Shown here piece after piece: positions 15,322-24,135 of a stretch of 64,000 nt of DNA. The notes under the pieces were generated by a model. That model was not told where the DNA came from. It was given only the letters and a program-made list of their open reading frames with translations, and did not search any database. The stretch is from DAONFI01 sp035403485 (GTDB lineage Bacteria > Planctomycetota > Phycisphaerae > SM23-33): NCBI GenBank assembly GCA_964536835.1, contig CAZIAZ010000005.1, forward strand, positions 7,888-71,887. The letters are read 5' to 3'. Every line of letters begins with the position of its first letter. The stretch's first letter is position 1. A program made the position numbers and the translations under genes.

Positions 15322-18288
15322 ATGGATTCACCGCTAATCATCAGTCTTCATAAGCTTCTGCGCGTAGCCGGCAGAAAAATAGTCCTCGTCAAGCTACAGA
15401 GGCAGGCGATGCTTTTTGGCATATGGACCTCGTCGCTGGCAATACTGGTATGCATAACAGGAATGATAGTCGGCACTTTGCCGGCTTGGACGACATGGAC
15501 GGCTTGGGGGTTGTGGGCTGGCATTCTTATTGCATTCTCAACAAACGTAACAATAACCCTTTCCAGGCGGATGAATTATCTTCGAATCGCACGGCTGCTC
15601 GAACAAAGTCAGCCGCAACTCGGCAACCGGCTTATAAACACGCTGCAACTCGACAACAATGAATCGACCCTTGCCAGGAAAGCCGTCGCTGAAGCGGCTG
15701 GCGGCATACATTCTCAAGACATCCTCAGCCGTTTGCGCAAAGCCGGCTTGACGAAACTGGTTAAACCAGCCCTGCTGCTAGCCGCAATTCTGCCGCCGCT
15801 ATTGTTCATATTGCTCATTTCCCAAAATTCCCGCCAGGCGATTTCCATGTGTATTCTTCCCTGGCAGACGCACGTAACATGCTCAACCGTCACTACTGCC
15901 AGATTCGACCCTCTCAAAAACACCGCCATTCAGTTGCGTATAATTCCCCCCGATTACGTCGGTCAGACGCCTCAAACCATTTTGCTCGGCGCAGCCAGCC
16001 AAACCGTCCAATGCCCAGCCGGCTCGGTTTTCCGCTTCATCAAAAATGAAAACGACAACACCGTCACGCAGGCGATTTCGCGGCAAGCCGGCGTTCTGCC
16101 GATGACTACTGAATTCACACTGGACAGCGATACCGATTTCCATGTGGAAATTTCCCAGCCTTATACACGAAAACTCCTGGCGTGCTGGCCGACAAACGGC
16201 AAATATTCAATACGAATCCTGCCGGACAACGGCCCGCAGGTTCGCATAACCAGACCTGCCGCCGCAGCAACAGTCCATCCAGGCATGAAACTACCCGTAA
16301 CAATAATCTCAAACGACGACTGGGGACTTGGCGAGTTGCGGATTTATCTCAAGGACGCAGGCCAGAAACCGGCGCTGATAAAAACCGTCTCTCTAGCCGG
16401 CAAACGCAAGGACACGTCGAAAATCACGCTTGAATTCTATAAATATACGCCGCCGCAGGAATTATCGCTATATGCCGACGTCACCAATAATCGACCTCGC
16501 CAACCTGGCCGCGCCCAAAGCAACGTCTTGCATATAACGCTAGAATCAGCCAGGTCCATATCGCAAAATCAGGAGCACATGTTACGAAATTTCCGGCAGA
16601 TGCTCCAAAAACTGCTGGACGTTCAGGCTGAATTGGGTATAGACGCAGACCTGCTTACTCCAAAGGCCAGCCTCGCATCCATTCGAAAATCCGGAGTTGC
16701 ATTGCACGCCGGCCAAACTGCCGTGCGTAACAGACTCGGCTGGCTGGTGAATTTTGCACAAAAAATCCCGTCGACCGGAGAATTGCAGGAGACGGTTGCC
16801 GTTCTTGCATCTCTTAACAGCGGGCCGGCGACGACAGCCATCGAGCAGGCGGATGTAATACGAAAATTAACGGCAGCCAAAAATGTATCCCCTGCCGCGA
16901 CGCCTCTCCAAAAGACACAAAACGAGATAATCGACTCGCTTCAGAAACTCCTCGGCCTGCTTCCTTACGCGACGGCGAAGATGGGGCAAAAAGACCCGCA
17001 GCAGGCAGACGCTCTTACCAGCAGCCAACGTAAGGAATTTCGCGATAAACTTGCACAACAGCTTGAACAGTTCCGCGTGCAGCAACAAAAAGTCGTAACC
17101 GAGCTCGGCGCACTGGCGGCCAAAAACGTCGATGATTTCACAAAAGCGGATATCGACGCTATACAGAAACTCGCGGCAGTTGAAGACCGGATGGAAAAAT
17201 TCATGGAAGCCGCCATCAGCGACCTGTCAAATCTGGCAAAACAGGATTTCGGCAATCCGTCGCTGCTTGAGGAATTGATATCCGTTCACACCGACATAAC
17301 CATGGCCAAGGACGCTCTGGCAAAAAAGGCCCAGGAAATCGCCACTCTCGCCGCACAATTCAGTATCGCAAAAGGCGCAGAGCTTGAGGCGAACCTGGAA
17401 AAATGGCTGCCGGACAAGCCCGACAGGATAAAATGGAACATGGAAATGCCGTCGGAATCGACCGACCTTGCCCAGCCGGAACTGCCAGGAGAACTCGAAG
17501 ACCTCATGGGCGACCTGCTCGAACAGGAAGAAGACCTGTTTGAAGCTATGGATGATTTGACGTCGAACAACCCGCTCTCCGGCGACAAGTCCATGGGTTG
17601 GGATGCGGTTGACGGGCCGATGACGAGTATGAACGCTCAGGGCGTGACCGGAAACATGCTGCCCAATACCAGCGAAATTTCCGGCAGAAGCGGCGAAGGA
17701 CGCACCGGCAAGAGCAGCGGCGAATACGTCCAGCAGGACGCAGTCGGCAAAGGCGGCCGACGAACGCCGACACGGCTGGGCAACGAAGCATTTCAGGCTG
17801 GCGAAATAAACGACTCGTCAAAAGATTCACCAGGAGGAGCAACAGGCGGCGGAAAAATTTCATCGGCAGGTCAGGAAGGCCTCGAAGGCCCTACGCCGGC
17901 ACAACTCAACAACCGCCTGCAGGCATTGGCGGCAAAACAGGCGGACTTAATTGCCAGGTCGCACCGCATCAGCCAAAAATATTCGCCCGGCACTTTTGCG
18001 AATTATGAACTAAAACGCTCCGTAGTGCTCATGAACAAAGTACACGACGAACTCAAAGCCGGCCGCTATAAAAATGCCCTCCAATACAGGCAGGAAACAC
18101 TGGACGCAATAAGGAAAACGCACGACCTGACGGCAGACCCCATGAAAATTGCAAGGGATGCATCAAAGGAACTGCCAAAAAAAATCCAGGACGACATTGC
18201 AGACTCCGCCGGCGGCAAGCTTCCTCCGGACTATTCCGAAATTCTGCAGAAATATTTTCAGCGACTGGCGGAAACTACTGAGAAATAA
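15322..18288 (+). CDS. Large DUF4175-like membrane protein with helical and Gly/Ser-rich regions
   Basis: 988 residues, of unknown biochemical role. Three transmembrane segments near the N-terminus: about residues 32-52 (IWTSSLAILVCITGMIVG), 58-74 and 148-166 (LLLAAILPPLLFILLIS). After them comes a periplasmic part with beta-rich segments (RIIPPDYVGQTPQTILLGAA, VRITRPAAAATVHPGMKLPV). Next are long amphipathic helices (about 410-700), then a low-complexity Gly/Ser/Asp linker (about 730-860) and a final helical segment. The organisation matches the DUF4175 / uncharacterised planctomycete membrane protein type, often encoded near MoxR/DUF58 genes, but none is here. ATG 15322 has AGG about 5 bases upstream. 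Confidence 0.75.
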   Translation: MDSPLIISLHKLLRVAGRKIVLVKLQRQAMLFGIWTSSLAILVCITGMIVGTLPAWTTWTAWGLWAGILIAFSTNVTITLSRRMNYLRIARLLEQSQPQLGNRLINTLQLDNNESTLARKAVAEAAGGIHSQDILSRLRKAGLTKLVKPALLLAAILPPLLFILLISQNSRQAISMCILPWQTHVTCSTVTTARFDPLKNTAIQLRIIPPDYVGQTPQTILLGAASQTVQCPAGSVFRFIKNENDNTVTQAISRQAGVLPMTTEFTLDSDTDFHVEISQPYTRKLLACWPTNGKYSIRILPDNGPQVRITRPAAAATVHPGMKLPVTIISNDDWGLGELRIYLKDAGQKPALIKTVSLAGKRKDTSKITLEFYKYTPPQELSLYADVTNNRPRQPGRAQSNVLHITLESARSISQNQEHMLRNFRQMLQKLLDVQAELGIDADLLTPKASLASIRKSGVALHAGQTAVRNRLGWLVNFAQKIPSTGELQETVAVLASLNSGPATTAIEQADVIRKLTAAKNVSPAATPLQKTQNEIIDSLQKLLGLLPYATAKMGQKDPQQADALTSSQRKEFRDKLAQQLEQFRVQQQKVVTELGALAAKNVDDFTKADIDAIQKLAAVEDRMEKFMEAAISDLSNLAKQDFGNPSLLEELISVHTDITMAKDALAKKAQEIATLAAQFSIAKGAELEANLEKWLPDKPDRIKWNMEMPSESTDLAQPELPGELEDLMGDLLEQEEDLFEAMDDLTSNNPLSGDKSMGWDAVDGPMTSMNAQGVTGNMLPNTSEISGRSGEGRTGKSSGEYVQQDAVGKGGRRTPTRLGNEAFQAGEINDSSKDSPGGATGGGKISSAGQEGLEGPTPAQLNNRLQALAAKQADLIARSHRISQKYSPGTFANYELKRSVVLMNKVHDELKAGRYKNALQYRQETLDAIRKTHDLTADPMKIARDASKELPKKIQDDIADSAGGKLPPDYSEILQKYFQRLAETTEK

Positions 18289-18289
18289 T

Positions 18290-18320
18290 TTTCAAAAATT
18301 TTCAAAAATTTTCAAAAAAT
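18290..18320. repeat. Short tandem repeat of TTTTCAAAAA
   Basis: Three consecutive copies of a self-complementary-leaning decamer TTTTCAAAAA begin right after the stop of the large membrane protein gene and are followed by related TCCAAAAAT units to about 18340. It could be a weak transcription-ending or slippage tract; nothing more is evident. Confidence 0.5.
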
Positions 18321-18376
18321 CCAAAAATTCCAAAAATCTTCATGCAGACAAATTTAAAGTTTTTTTAAAAAAGGGG

Positions 18377-18405
18377 TAGACAAAAGCCTTTTTTTTGAGT
18401 ATAAG
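18377..18405 (+). promoter_or_regulatory. Sigma-70-type promoter upstream of rho
   Basis: -35 TAGACA at 18377-18382 (5 of 6), 17-bp spacer, -10 TATAAG at 18400-18405 (5 of 6). The predicted start is near 18412, about 845 nt before the rho ATG. A second possible promoter (TTGACG near 19211 with an AT-rich -10 about 17 bp later) lies just ahead of rho. Confidence 0.5.
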
Positions 18406-18411
18406 AGTAAG

Positions 18412-19256
18412 TTGTTGAGGGTAACTCTGAGACTGCTCCGTTTTCACAGTCAAAGCCAAAGTTTGGTTTTTTTGTTTGCTCGGAAGTCTCGCGGAAGCCG
18501 CTAGCATTTTACAAAAATGATGTCGTCTTTTGTCAAAAGTGATTTAATTCTGAACAATAAACAAGGCGGCAGTATCTCTGACGAGATTCATTTACCGTTT
18601 TTTCGCCGCAGATATGAATGAAGGTAATCAACTGAAACGATAGATTTTTGTCACAAATGCTTAAAATCCAGCTTGAGTGGATTTAAAGTTCTGAACGGAA
18701 GATTGTCTGAGTTGTTTTCCATCCACCACATTTATTGTGCAGGGAATTTATCAGCCCAGTCAAAGTCGGCTCAAAAACTGACGAGTAATATCGTATCCCT
18801 TCAGAGTACGTAAGATTTGACTTTACGGGTTACGAAATTCATGCTCTTAAACCGAGTAGTTTTTAAAAAGTGTGAATTTTATTTTAGAGCTTCTAACAAA
18901 ATGAAACGTAGTATCGAGGCAATGTTTGACTTAATGCGGCGGCATTTTGTGAGACGCATTTATAATAAGGCATGGATGCCGGAATCGAAACAATTATCGG
19001 ATTAAGCTCATCTATCCGACCACTGTTCTGGTGTATGCCTGCGGTTCGTGTGAACGGTAGAAATTTTTATGGTTTGCAGGCTTAGAGCATTCTAAACCAA
19101 TAACAGTCGCGCATTTAATTACGGCATGAGAGGTTATTCAGCAGTCACTTTATCTGCCTGACCGAATTCGTAAAATTACGAAAGATGCATGAAAAATGCT
19201 TTTACATTTTTTGACGGATAGTTCTATTTGATTATTATTAATTGAGGAAAAAGTTT
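18412..19256 (+). other. Long non-coding leader or separate small RNA region ahead of rho
   Basis: No credible gene is seen in this 845-bp stretch. Directly after the predicted start is a foldable segment (GACTG/CAGTC around 18433-18453), then CCAAAGTTTGG followed by seven T at 18470-18485, which could be a weak terminator releasing a short RNA. Further on are a TTTAGAGC-type repeat (18886-18959) and two more copies of the tag (ATGCTCTTAA at 18841, TTAGAGCAT at 19082). A 62-codon frame at 18817-19005 overlaps these repeats and is not supported. Confidence 0.4.
18886..18959. repeat. Small inverted-repeat element related to the 59.6-kb MITE
   Basis: Left end AGAGCTTCTAACAAAATGA at 18886-18904 and right end CATTTTGTGAGACGC at 18943-18957 form imperfect inverted repeats. 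The left end matches the terminal repeat of the element at 59588-59746 (AGAGCGTCTAACAAAATGA) with one difference, and the next bases (CGTAGTATCGAGGC against TGTCGCACCGAGGC) are also similar. It is about 74 bp long and lacks the internal core of the larger copy, so it looks like a deleted or minimal copy. Confidence 0.6.
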
Positions 19257-20426
19257 ATGCCACAAGCAGCTCAGGAAGAAACCGCACCGCAAAACGACCA
19301 GGAAATCTGCATAGGTGAAGGCGTTCTGGAAGTTACAGACAAAGGTTACGGGTTTCTGCGTCAGGCCAAGTTCAATTACAAACCCACTCCGGGCGACGTA
19401 TTCGTAGGCAAGGATTACGTTCGATTCAGGGGATTCAAGACCGGCTTGGAGATAAAGGGTAGAATAACTCAGCCCAACAAGAAAAAAGGCGGCCCGAAGC
19501 TGGAAGAGCCGATAGAAATCAACGGCCGGCCAGCCCAGGAATATAAGGACATTATTCCGTTCAATGAACAGGTCGTGGTTGACCCCCATCCGCAACTCAA
19601 GCTGGAAACTCCCGACGGCCCCATGGAGATGCGTGTTCTCGATATCGTATGCCCTATAGGCAAAGGTCAGCGCGGCCTGCTTGTCGCTCCGCCGAGGTCT
19701 GGCAAGACCGTATTGCTGCAACAGATTGCGAACGCCATCACGACCAATAATCCTGAATGCAAGATGATGATTCTTCTGGTCGACGAACGTCCGGAAGAAG
19801 TCACCGATTTCAAGCGTAAATGCCCAAAAGCCGAAATCGTCGCGTCATGCAACGATATGGAAGTGCGCAATCATACGCGGGTGGCTGAATTTACGATAGA
19901 ACGTGCGAAAAGAATGGCCGAATGCGGCCAGGACGTCGTCATACTTCTGGACAGCATTACCCGCCTCGGCAGAGCGTACAACAGGTCCACGGAAAATTCC
20001 GGCAGAACAATGACCGGCGGCGTGGACATAAGGGCGTTGGAAATTCCCAAGCGGCAGTTCGGCGCAGCCAGAAAAATAGAAAACGGCGGCAGCCTTACGA
20101 TTCTTGCGACAGCCCTGATTGAAACCGGCAGCCGTATGGACGACCTCATCTTTGAAGAGTTCAAGGGCACGGGCAACATGGAACTTCAGCTCGACCGCAA
20201 GCTGGCGGAAAGACGTGTGTGGCCGGCATTGGATATACCCAAAAGCGGCACGCGAAAAGAAGAACTCCTCGTCGCACCGTGGATGCTGCCTAAAATACAC
20301 ATGCTTCGCAGAACGCTAAGTTCATATAACGTGCAGGAAGAAGTGCCGTCGCTCATAAAAGCCCTCGAACGGTTCAAAACCAATGAAGAATTCCTCCGCT
20401 CGCTCGACGTAAGCCGAATGAGTTAA
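19257..20426 (+). CDS. rho: Transcription termination factor Rho
   Basis: 389 residues. Hexameric RNA-dependent ATPase/translocase ending untranslated transcripts. The cold-shock-like RNA-binding domain is at about residues 20-110 ([17 protein letters not shown], then [20 protein letters not shown]). Walker [18 protein letters not shown], Walker [18 protein letters not shown], the Q-loop region and the R-loop [19 protein letters not shown] follow. The helical Rho N-terminal domain present in E. coli is missing; only about 18 acidic/Gln residues precede the RNA-binding domain. ATG 19257 is chosen because GAGG at 19244-19247 is 9 bases upstream; a TTG at 19242 is in frame but overlaps that site. 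A strong terminator follows. Confidence 0.97.
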   Translation: MPQAAQEETAPQNDQEICIGEGVLEVTDKGYGFLRQAKFNYKPTPGDVFVGKDYVRFRGFKTGLEIKGRITQPNKKKGGPKLEEPIEINGRPAQEYKDIIPFNEQVVVDPHPQLKLETPDGPMEMRVLDIVCPIGKGQRGLLVAPPRSGKTVLLQQIANAITTNNPECKMMILLVDERPEEVTDFKRKCPKAEIVASCNDMEVRNHTRVAEFTIERAKRMAECGQDVVILLDSITRLGRAYNRSTENSGRTMTGGVDIRALEIPKRQFGAARKIENGGSLTILATALIETGSRMDDLIFEEFKGTGNMELQLDRKLAERRVWPALDIPKSGTRKEELLVAPWMLPKIHMLRRTLSSYNVQEEVPSLIKALERFKTNEEFLRSLDVSRMS

Positions 20427-20440
20427 ACGTTAATTTTCAA

Positions 20441-20469
20441 AAAACGCCGCCAAATGACGGCGTTTTTTT
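20441..20469 (+). terminator. Rho-independent terminator after rho
   Basis: AAAACGCCG, 8-base loop, CGGCGTTTTTTT: a GC-rich stem flanked by A and T runs, 15 bp after the rho stop. It could also work in the opposite direction because of the A run. Confidence 0.85.
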
Positions 20470-20570
20470 ATGCGCTTGAAAATACGGCGACCAGTTTTTT
20501 TATGTTGAATTTGAGAACGTAAATTGATAATCAGTTTATGTTCGTATCATTTTTATGGAGATTTTCCCAA

Positions 20571-21422
20571 ATGGCCAAAAAGGAATCATATGAATTCGTG
20601 CGTCTGGTCGGCGATGAACGCCGCGTAGGTCCGACGCTTGCCTCCGTATCGCGACACTGGCGTAAAGGACGTGAGTGTTTCCTGTTCCTTTCGCCACACG
20701 ACGATGATGTCATCATAGGCGGAGGCCTTCTGATACAGGAACTCATCCGCGAAAAAGTTCCAGTACATCTGGCCGTAGTCACTGACGGTGCGATGGGTTA
20801 CTGCTCCATGAAGCAGAAAAAAACCATCGCACAGATACGTGCACAGGAAACTATCGATGCCTGCAGAATTCTGGGCATTCCGCAGAAAAATATCCATCTG
20901 CTTCAATTTCCCGACTGCCAGTTAGCCAACTTCATGGGCCGTCGGCCGGCAGTGGAAAATGATCCTGCCGTCATCGAAGGATTTACCGGCTTGCAGAATG
21001 CCTTTACCGCCCTGCTCCGCAAAGTCCAGCCGACGCAGGTTTTTCTGCCGACAAATACCGACATACATCCCGACCATCGCATAGTTCATTCGGAACTTCT
21101 GATAAGCGCGTTTCATTCGTCCGGCGATATCTGGCCGGAACTCGGCGAGACGCTCAAAGATACGCCGTACATACACGAGATGGCCATTTACTGCAACTTT
21201 CCCACCAGGCCCAAACTTCGTCTGACTGCACCGCTGGGCGTACTTGAAAACAAACTTCGCGCCATCGCGGCGTTCAAGTCGCAAAAGCAGATAAAATCGC
21301 TGGTCAACATCATCCGGCATGGCGGGCCGCTGGAATATTTCCGGCCAGTCGAGTTTCAGCTTTATCATCCGCACATATACCGCGACCAGTTTGAGGAAAC
21401 GCCGATGGCTAACCTGTTCTGA
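20571..21422 (+). CDS. PIG-L family deacetylase
   Basis: 283 residues. Zinc-dependent LmbE-like fold: LFLSPHDDDVIIGGGLLIQE carries the AHPDDE-type metal/catalytic motif (here SPHDDD, about residues 38-43), followed by VTDGAMGY, RAQETIDACRILGIP and the downstream NTDIHPDHRIVHSELL giving the second histidine pair. Family members remove acetyl groups from N-acetylglucosaminyl lipids, mycothiol precursors or similar; the substrate here is unknown. GGAG lies 10 bases before ATG 20571; an in-frame ATG at 20538 is less likely. Single gene after the rho terminator, convergent with the aas-like gene. Confidence 0.88.
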   Translation: MAKKESYEFVRLVGDERRVGPTLASVSRHWRKGRECFLFLSPHDDDVIIGGGLLIQELIREKVPVHLAVVTDGAMGYCSMKQKKTIAQIRAQETIDACRILGIPQKNIHLLQFPDCQLANFMGRRPAVENDPAVIEGFTGLQNAFTALLRKVQPTQVFLPTNTDIHPDHRIVHSELLISAFHSSGDIWPELGETLKDTPYIHEMAIYCNFPTRPKLRLTAPLGVLENKLRAIAAFKSQKQIKSLVNIIRHGGPLEYFRPVEFQLYHPHIYRDQFEETPMANLF

Positions 21423-21480
21423 CCTCGGGCAGAGTTTGTACACGGTTTTCAAAAATAATTTTGAGAGCCGCTATAGAATT

Positions 21481-24135
21481 TCAAATCATGCCGGCTAGCG
21501 TGCGATAATCGGTCTTGCCCGTACCGAGCAGCGGGAGCGCAGGCATTTTGCGAAGAACACGTATACTATGCAGGCCGCTCATGCCGGCGGCACGTATGAC
21601 GGCATTGGCGTCTTCCTTGCCGATATCGTCGCGCGTAGCGACCATGATTATTTCCGGCTCGTCTTTTTTTGACGCCATTACCGCCAGACAGGGGCCGTCG
21701 TCGGAATCTTTGGAAAAATGTTCCAGCAACACAGCCTCTATCGCCGGCAGAGATATCATTTCACCGCCCAGTTTTATAAACCGCTTCAGCCGGCCTGCAA
21801 ACGTCAGCCAGCCGCCCTTGCGATACTCGAAAACAAGGTCGCCCGTAACATACCATTCTCTGCCGTTTATTTTCAAAAACGGCGATGCTCCGTCATAATT
21901 CATATAGCCGCCGAATACGCAATCGCCGGCAACCACCAGCAGGCCTGTCTGGCCGTGCGGCAACTCCTCGTGCGTCTCAGGATTCAGAATCATGAAATCA
22001 AACGCCCCTATGACCTTGCCGATAGTTCCCGCCGTATGGTCGTTGTCGTGATTCACTGAAACCACCGGCGAACATTCCGTCACGCCATAGCCCTCCATTA
22101 TGACAGCCTTCGGACACCGCCGGCCGAACAGGTCGTAAACCTTTTTCGTGCATTTTTCCGCACCCGTCACAATAAGCTGCAGGGACTCAAGCTGCCTGTT
22201 CGACGACGATTTCATTATGCCGTTCAAAAACGTCGGCGTGCCGACGAGCAGCGTAATCTTGTATTCATTCACGCAGTGCGCTATCGTCACGCCGTCGGTC
22301 GGATTCGGCGAATAGGCCACTCGCGTGCCGTGTATCAGCGGCAGAACCGTGCAGACGGTTATGCCAAACGAATGAAACGGCGGCAGCATGCCGAGCAGTA
22401 CATCGTTCGGGCCCAACTTCCTGGTGATTGCTTCACCGAGCACCGAATCGAGATTCGTCAAAATATTCTTATGCGTCAGCGGAACTGCTTTGGGGAAATT
22501 CTCCGACCCGCTTGTAAAAAGGACGACAGCTGTATGCTTGACGTTTTTGAGTGCTTTTCGTAGCAAAATCCAGCACAGGCGGCTGGCGACAAGAGCCGCG
22601 ATTTTTTTAACTCTGCCCAGCGAAGCCGCTATGTCTTCGATATAGACGAATCTGCTCTCGACGGCAGCCAGGTCGACACCCTGGCCGCGCAGCCGGTCAG
22701 CCACCATGCGTGACGTCAGGATTTTTTCCATATTCACGAGTTTTAGACAGTGTTCGAGATTTTTTCTGCCCAACGTCCAGTTCACCATCGCCGGAATTTT
22801 GCCGGCAAACAGCGCAGCCATATACATCAGGTTCGCCGTCACCGAGGCAGGCATCATCAAGCCCAGATATTCGCCGTCCAACTTGCGGAATTCCGGCACA
22901 AGCACCATCAGGCCGAGCACCATGTCGCGATAAGTCTTTACACCCGCAACCTGGTCGGCGATGATAGGTGAAGACGGATTACGTACCGCCTTTTTCAGAA
23001 ACGCCTGGGGAATAGTCATGTTCCGTACGCCAGCCGGCATACAGCCCTCTGCCATGCCGGTGAACCATTTTTTCTGAACGGGTTTGATTTTTTTCGCGGT
23101 ATGTTTGACGAATTCGCCGGCGGCAGCCAGCATCACGTCACCCACGGTATTGATATCCTCGATATCGTCCGGCACAAAACCGTACTCCTCCTGCAGCCAC
23201 GTGATAAGTTCCATACCGGTCAACGAATCCATGCCCAAATCATGTGCCAGCCGCGTTGAATCCTTCAGTTCGTCGCGGCTGCAGAACGTGAGCTCCTCGA
23301 TATAGCCGAGCACTTCGTCGCGAATATGCTGCGGCACAAGCGAAGGGTCGGCGGTGAAAATGCTGAACTTCGGTTCGGGAAGAATCTGCGTTCCGCCGCG
23401 CTGCCATATGGAATACGGCACATAAGTATTCGGCTGGGCGGCAGCGTTGTAGAAATTTTCCAGATAGCGGTTGAGTCTGGTCTTGTCATCATCGCAAGGA
23501 ATATCGGTAGGCTCGAAAAGTTCGATTGTAACTTTACGGCGCGGCATGAAAAATATGAAACTTTTCAATGCACCTTTAAAGCCTTTCCTGAATGCCGCGG
23601 CTACGGACGGAGCTTCGCCTGAAGCCCACGTGAAACTGCTCCCCCACAGGCCACTGGTGCGGACGAGAACAACGCGCGTCTGCGGCACTTCCCTTATGAG
23701 CGTATATGCACCGCTGTTGCCGCGCAAATCCTCCATGAACGAACGATAAATGCGGCCGGCTGGATAAACCAGCAGATTTTCACCGCTTTTGAGCACATCG
23801 GCACAGATATTGACCTTATTGCGGATATCATCCACAGCCAGCACGCCGGTTTTCTCGACGTCGTCTATCGGGATGATATTCATGAGGCTGACCATATTGC
23901 GTATGAAAAACCTGTCTACCTGATGGCGGTCAGCGAGCACCCGTATGCCGAATTTATTATAAAGATGCGCCATAAGGATTATGGGGTCTATCAGGCCGGG
24001 GTGGTTCGGCAGAAACAGTATGCCGGTTCTGCCTTTTTTGAGAATTTCATCCATGCCGGCGATTTTTATCCTGTAACGCATGGCTAATATCTTTCCGGCT
24101 AGCCAGACGAGAAATCGCACCAAGATTTTTTTCAC
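21481..24135 (-). CDS. aas: Bifunctional acyltransferase / acyl-ACP synthetase (Aas type) with internal ACP domain
   Basis: 884 residues. Three domains in order. Residues 1-230 are a PlsC-type acyltransferase, with FLPNHPGLIDP giving the HX4D motif (H45, D50) and VYPAGRIY the acyl-acceptor motif. Residues about 265-345 are an acyl carrier protein, with LGMDSLTGMELI placing the phosphopantetheine serine at 304. Residues about 370-884 are an AMP-forming synthetase with P-loop TSGSENFPKAVPLTHKN (about 541-557) and EGYGVTECSPVVS. In E. coli Aas (about 719 residues, no ACP domain) the enzyme re-acylates 2-acyl-lysophosphatidylethanolamine using bound ACP. The start overlaps the stop of the lplT-like gene by 4 bp, which supports the same recycling role. 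ATG 24135. Confidence 0.88.
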   Translation of the reverse strand: MKKILVRFLVWLAGKILAMRYRIKIAGMDEILKKGRTGILFLPNHPGLIDPIILMAHLYNKFGIRVLADRHQVDRFFIRNMVSLMNIIPIDDVEKTGVLAVDDIRNKVNICADVLKSGENLLVYPAGRIYRSFMEDLRGNSGAYTLIREVPQTRVVLVRTSGLWGSSFTWASGEAPSVAAAFRKGFKGALKSFIFFMPRRKVTIELFEPTDIPCDDDKTRLNRYLENFYNAAAQPNTYVPYSIWQRGGTQILPEPKFSIFTADPSLVPQHIRDEVLGYIEELTFCSRDELKDSTRLAHDLGMDSLTGMELITWLQEEYGFVPDDIEDINTVGDVMLAAAGEFVKHTAKKIKPVQKKWFTGMAEGCMPAGVRNMTIPQAFLKKAVRNPSSPIIADQVAGVKTYRDMVLGLMVLVPEFRKLDGEYLGLMMPASVTANLMYMAALFAGKIPAMVNWTLGRKNLEHCLKLVNMEKILTSRMVADRLRGQGVDLAAVESRFVYIEDIAASLGRVKKIAALVASRLCWILLRKALKNVKHTAVVLFTSGSENFPKAVPLTHKNILTNLDSVLGEAITRKLGPNDVLLGMLPPFHSFGITVCTVLPLIHGTRVAYSPNPTDGVTIAHCVNEYKITLLVGTPTFLNGIMKSSSNRQLESLQLIVTGAEKCTKKVYDLFGRRCPKAVIMEGYGVTECSPVVSVNHDNDHTAGTIGKVIGAFDFMILNPETHEELPHGQTGLLVVAGDCVFGGYMNYDGASPFLKINGREWYVTGDLVFEYRKGGWLTFAGRLKRFIKLGGEMISLPAIEAVLLEHFSKDSDDGPCLAVMASKKDEPEIIMVATRDDIGKEDANAVIRAAGMSGLHSIRVLRKMPALPLLGTGKTDYRTLAGMI

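Noticed and set aside
18412..18520. Possible SRP RNA or 6S RNA gene after the 18.4-kb promoter
   Set aside because: The GGAAG-type motifs of SRP RNA are not in the right order and no 6S-like central bubble could be traced; only a foldable leader is supported.
18817..19005. 62-codon frame in the rho leader
   Set aside because: No ribosome binding site, overlaps repeat elements, and the sequence resembles the inverted-repeat family rather than coding DNA.
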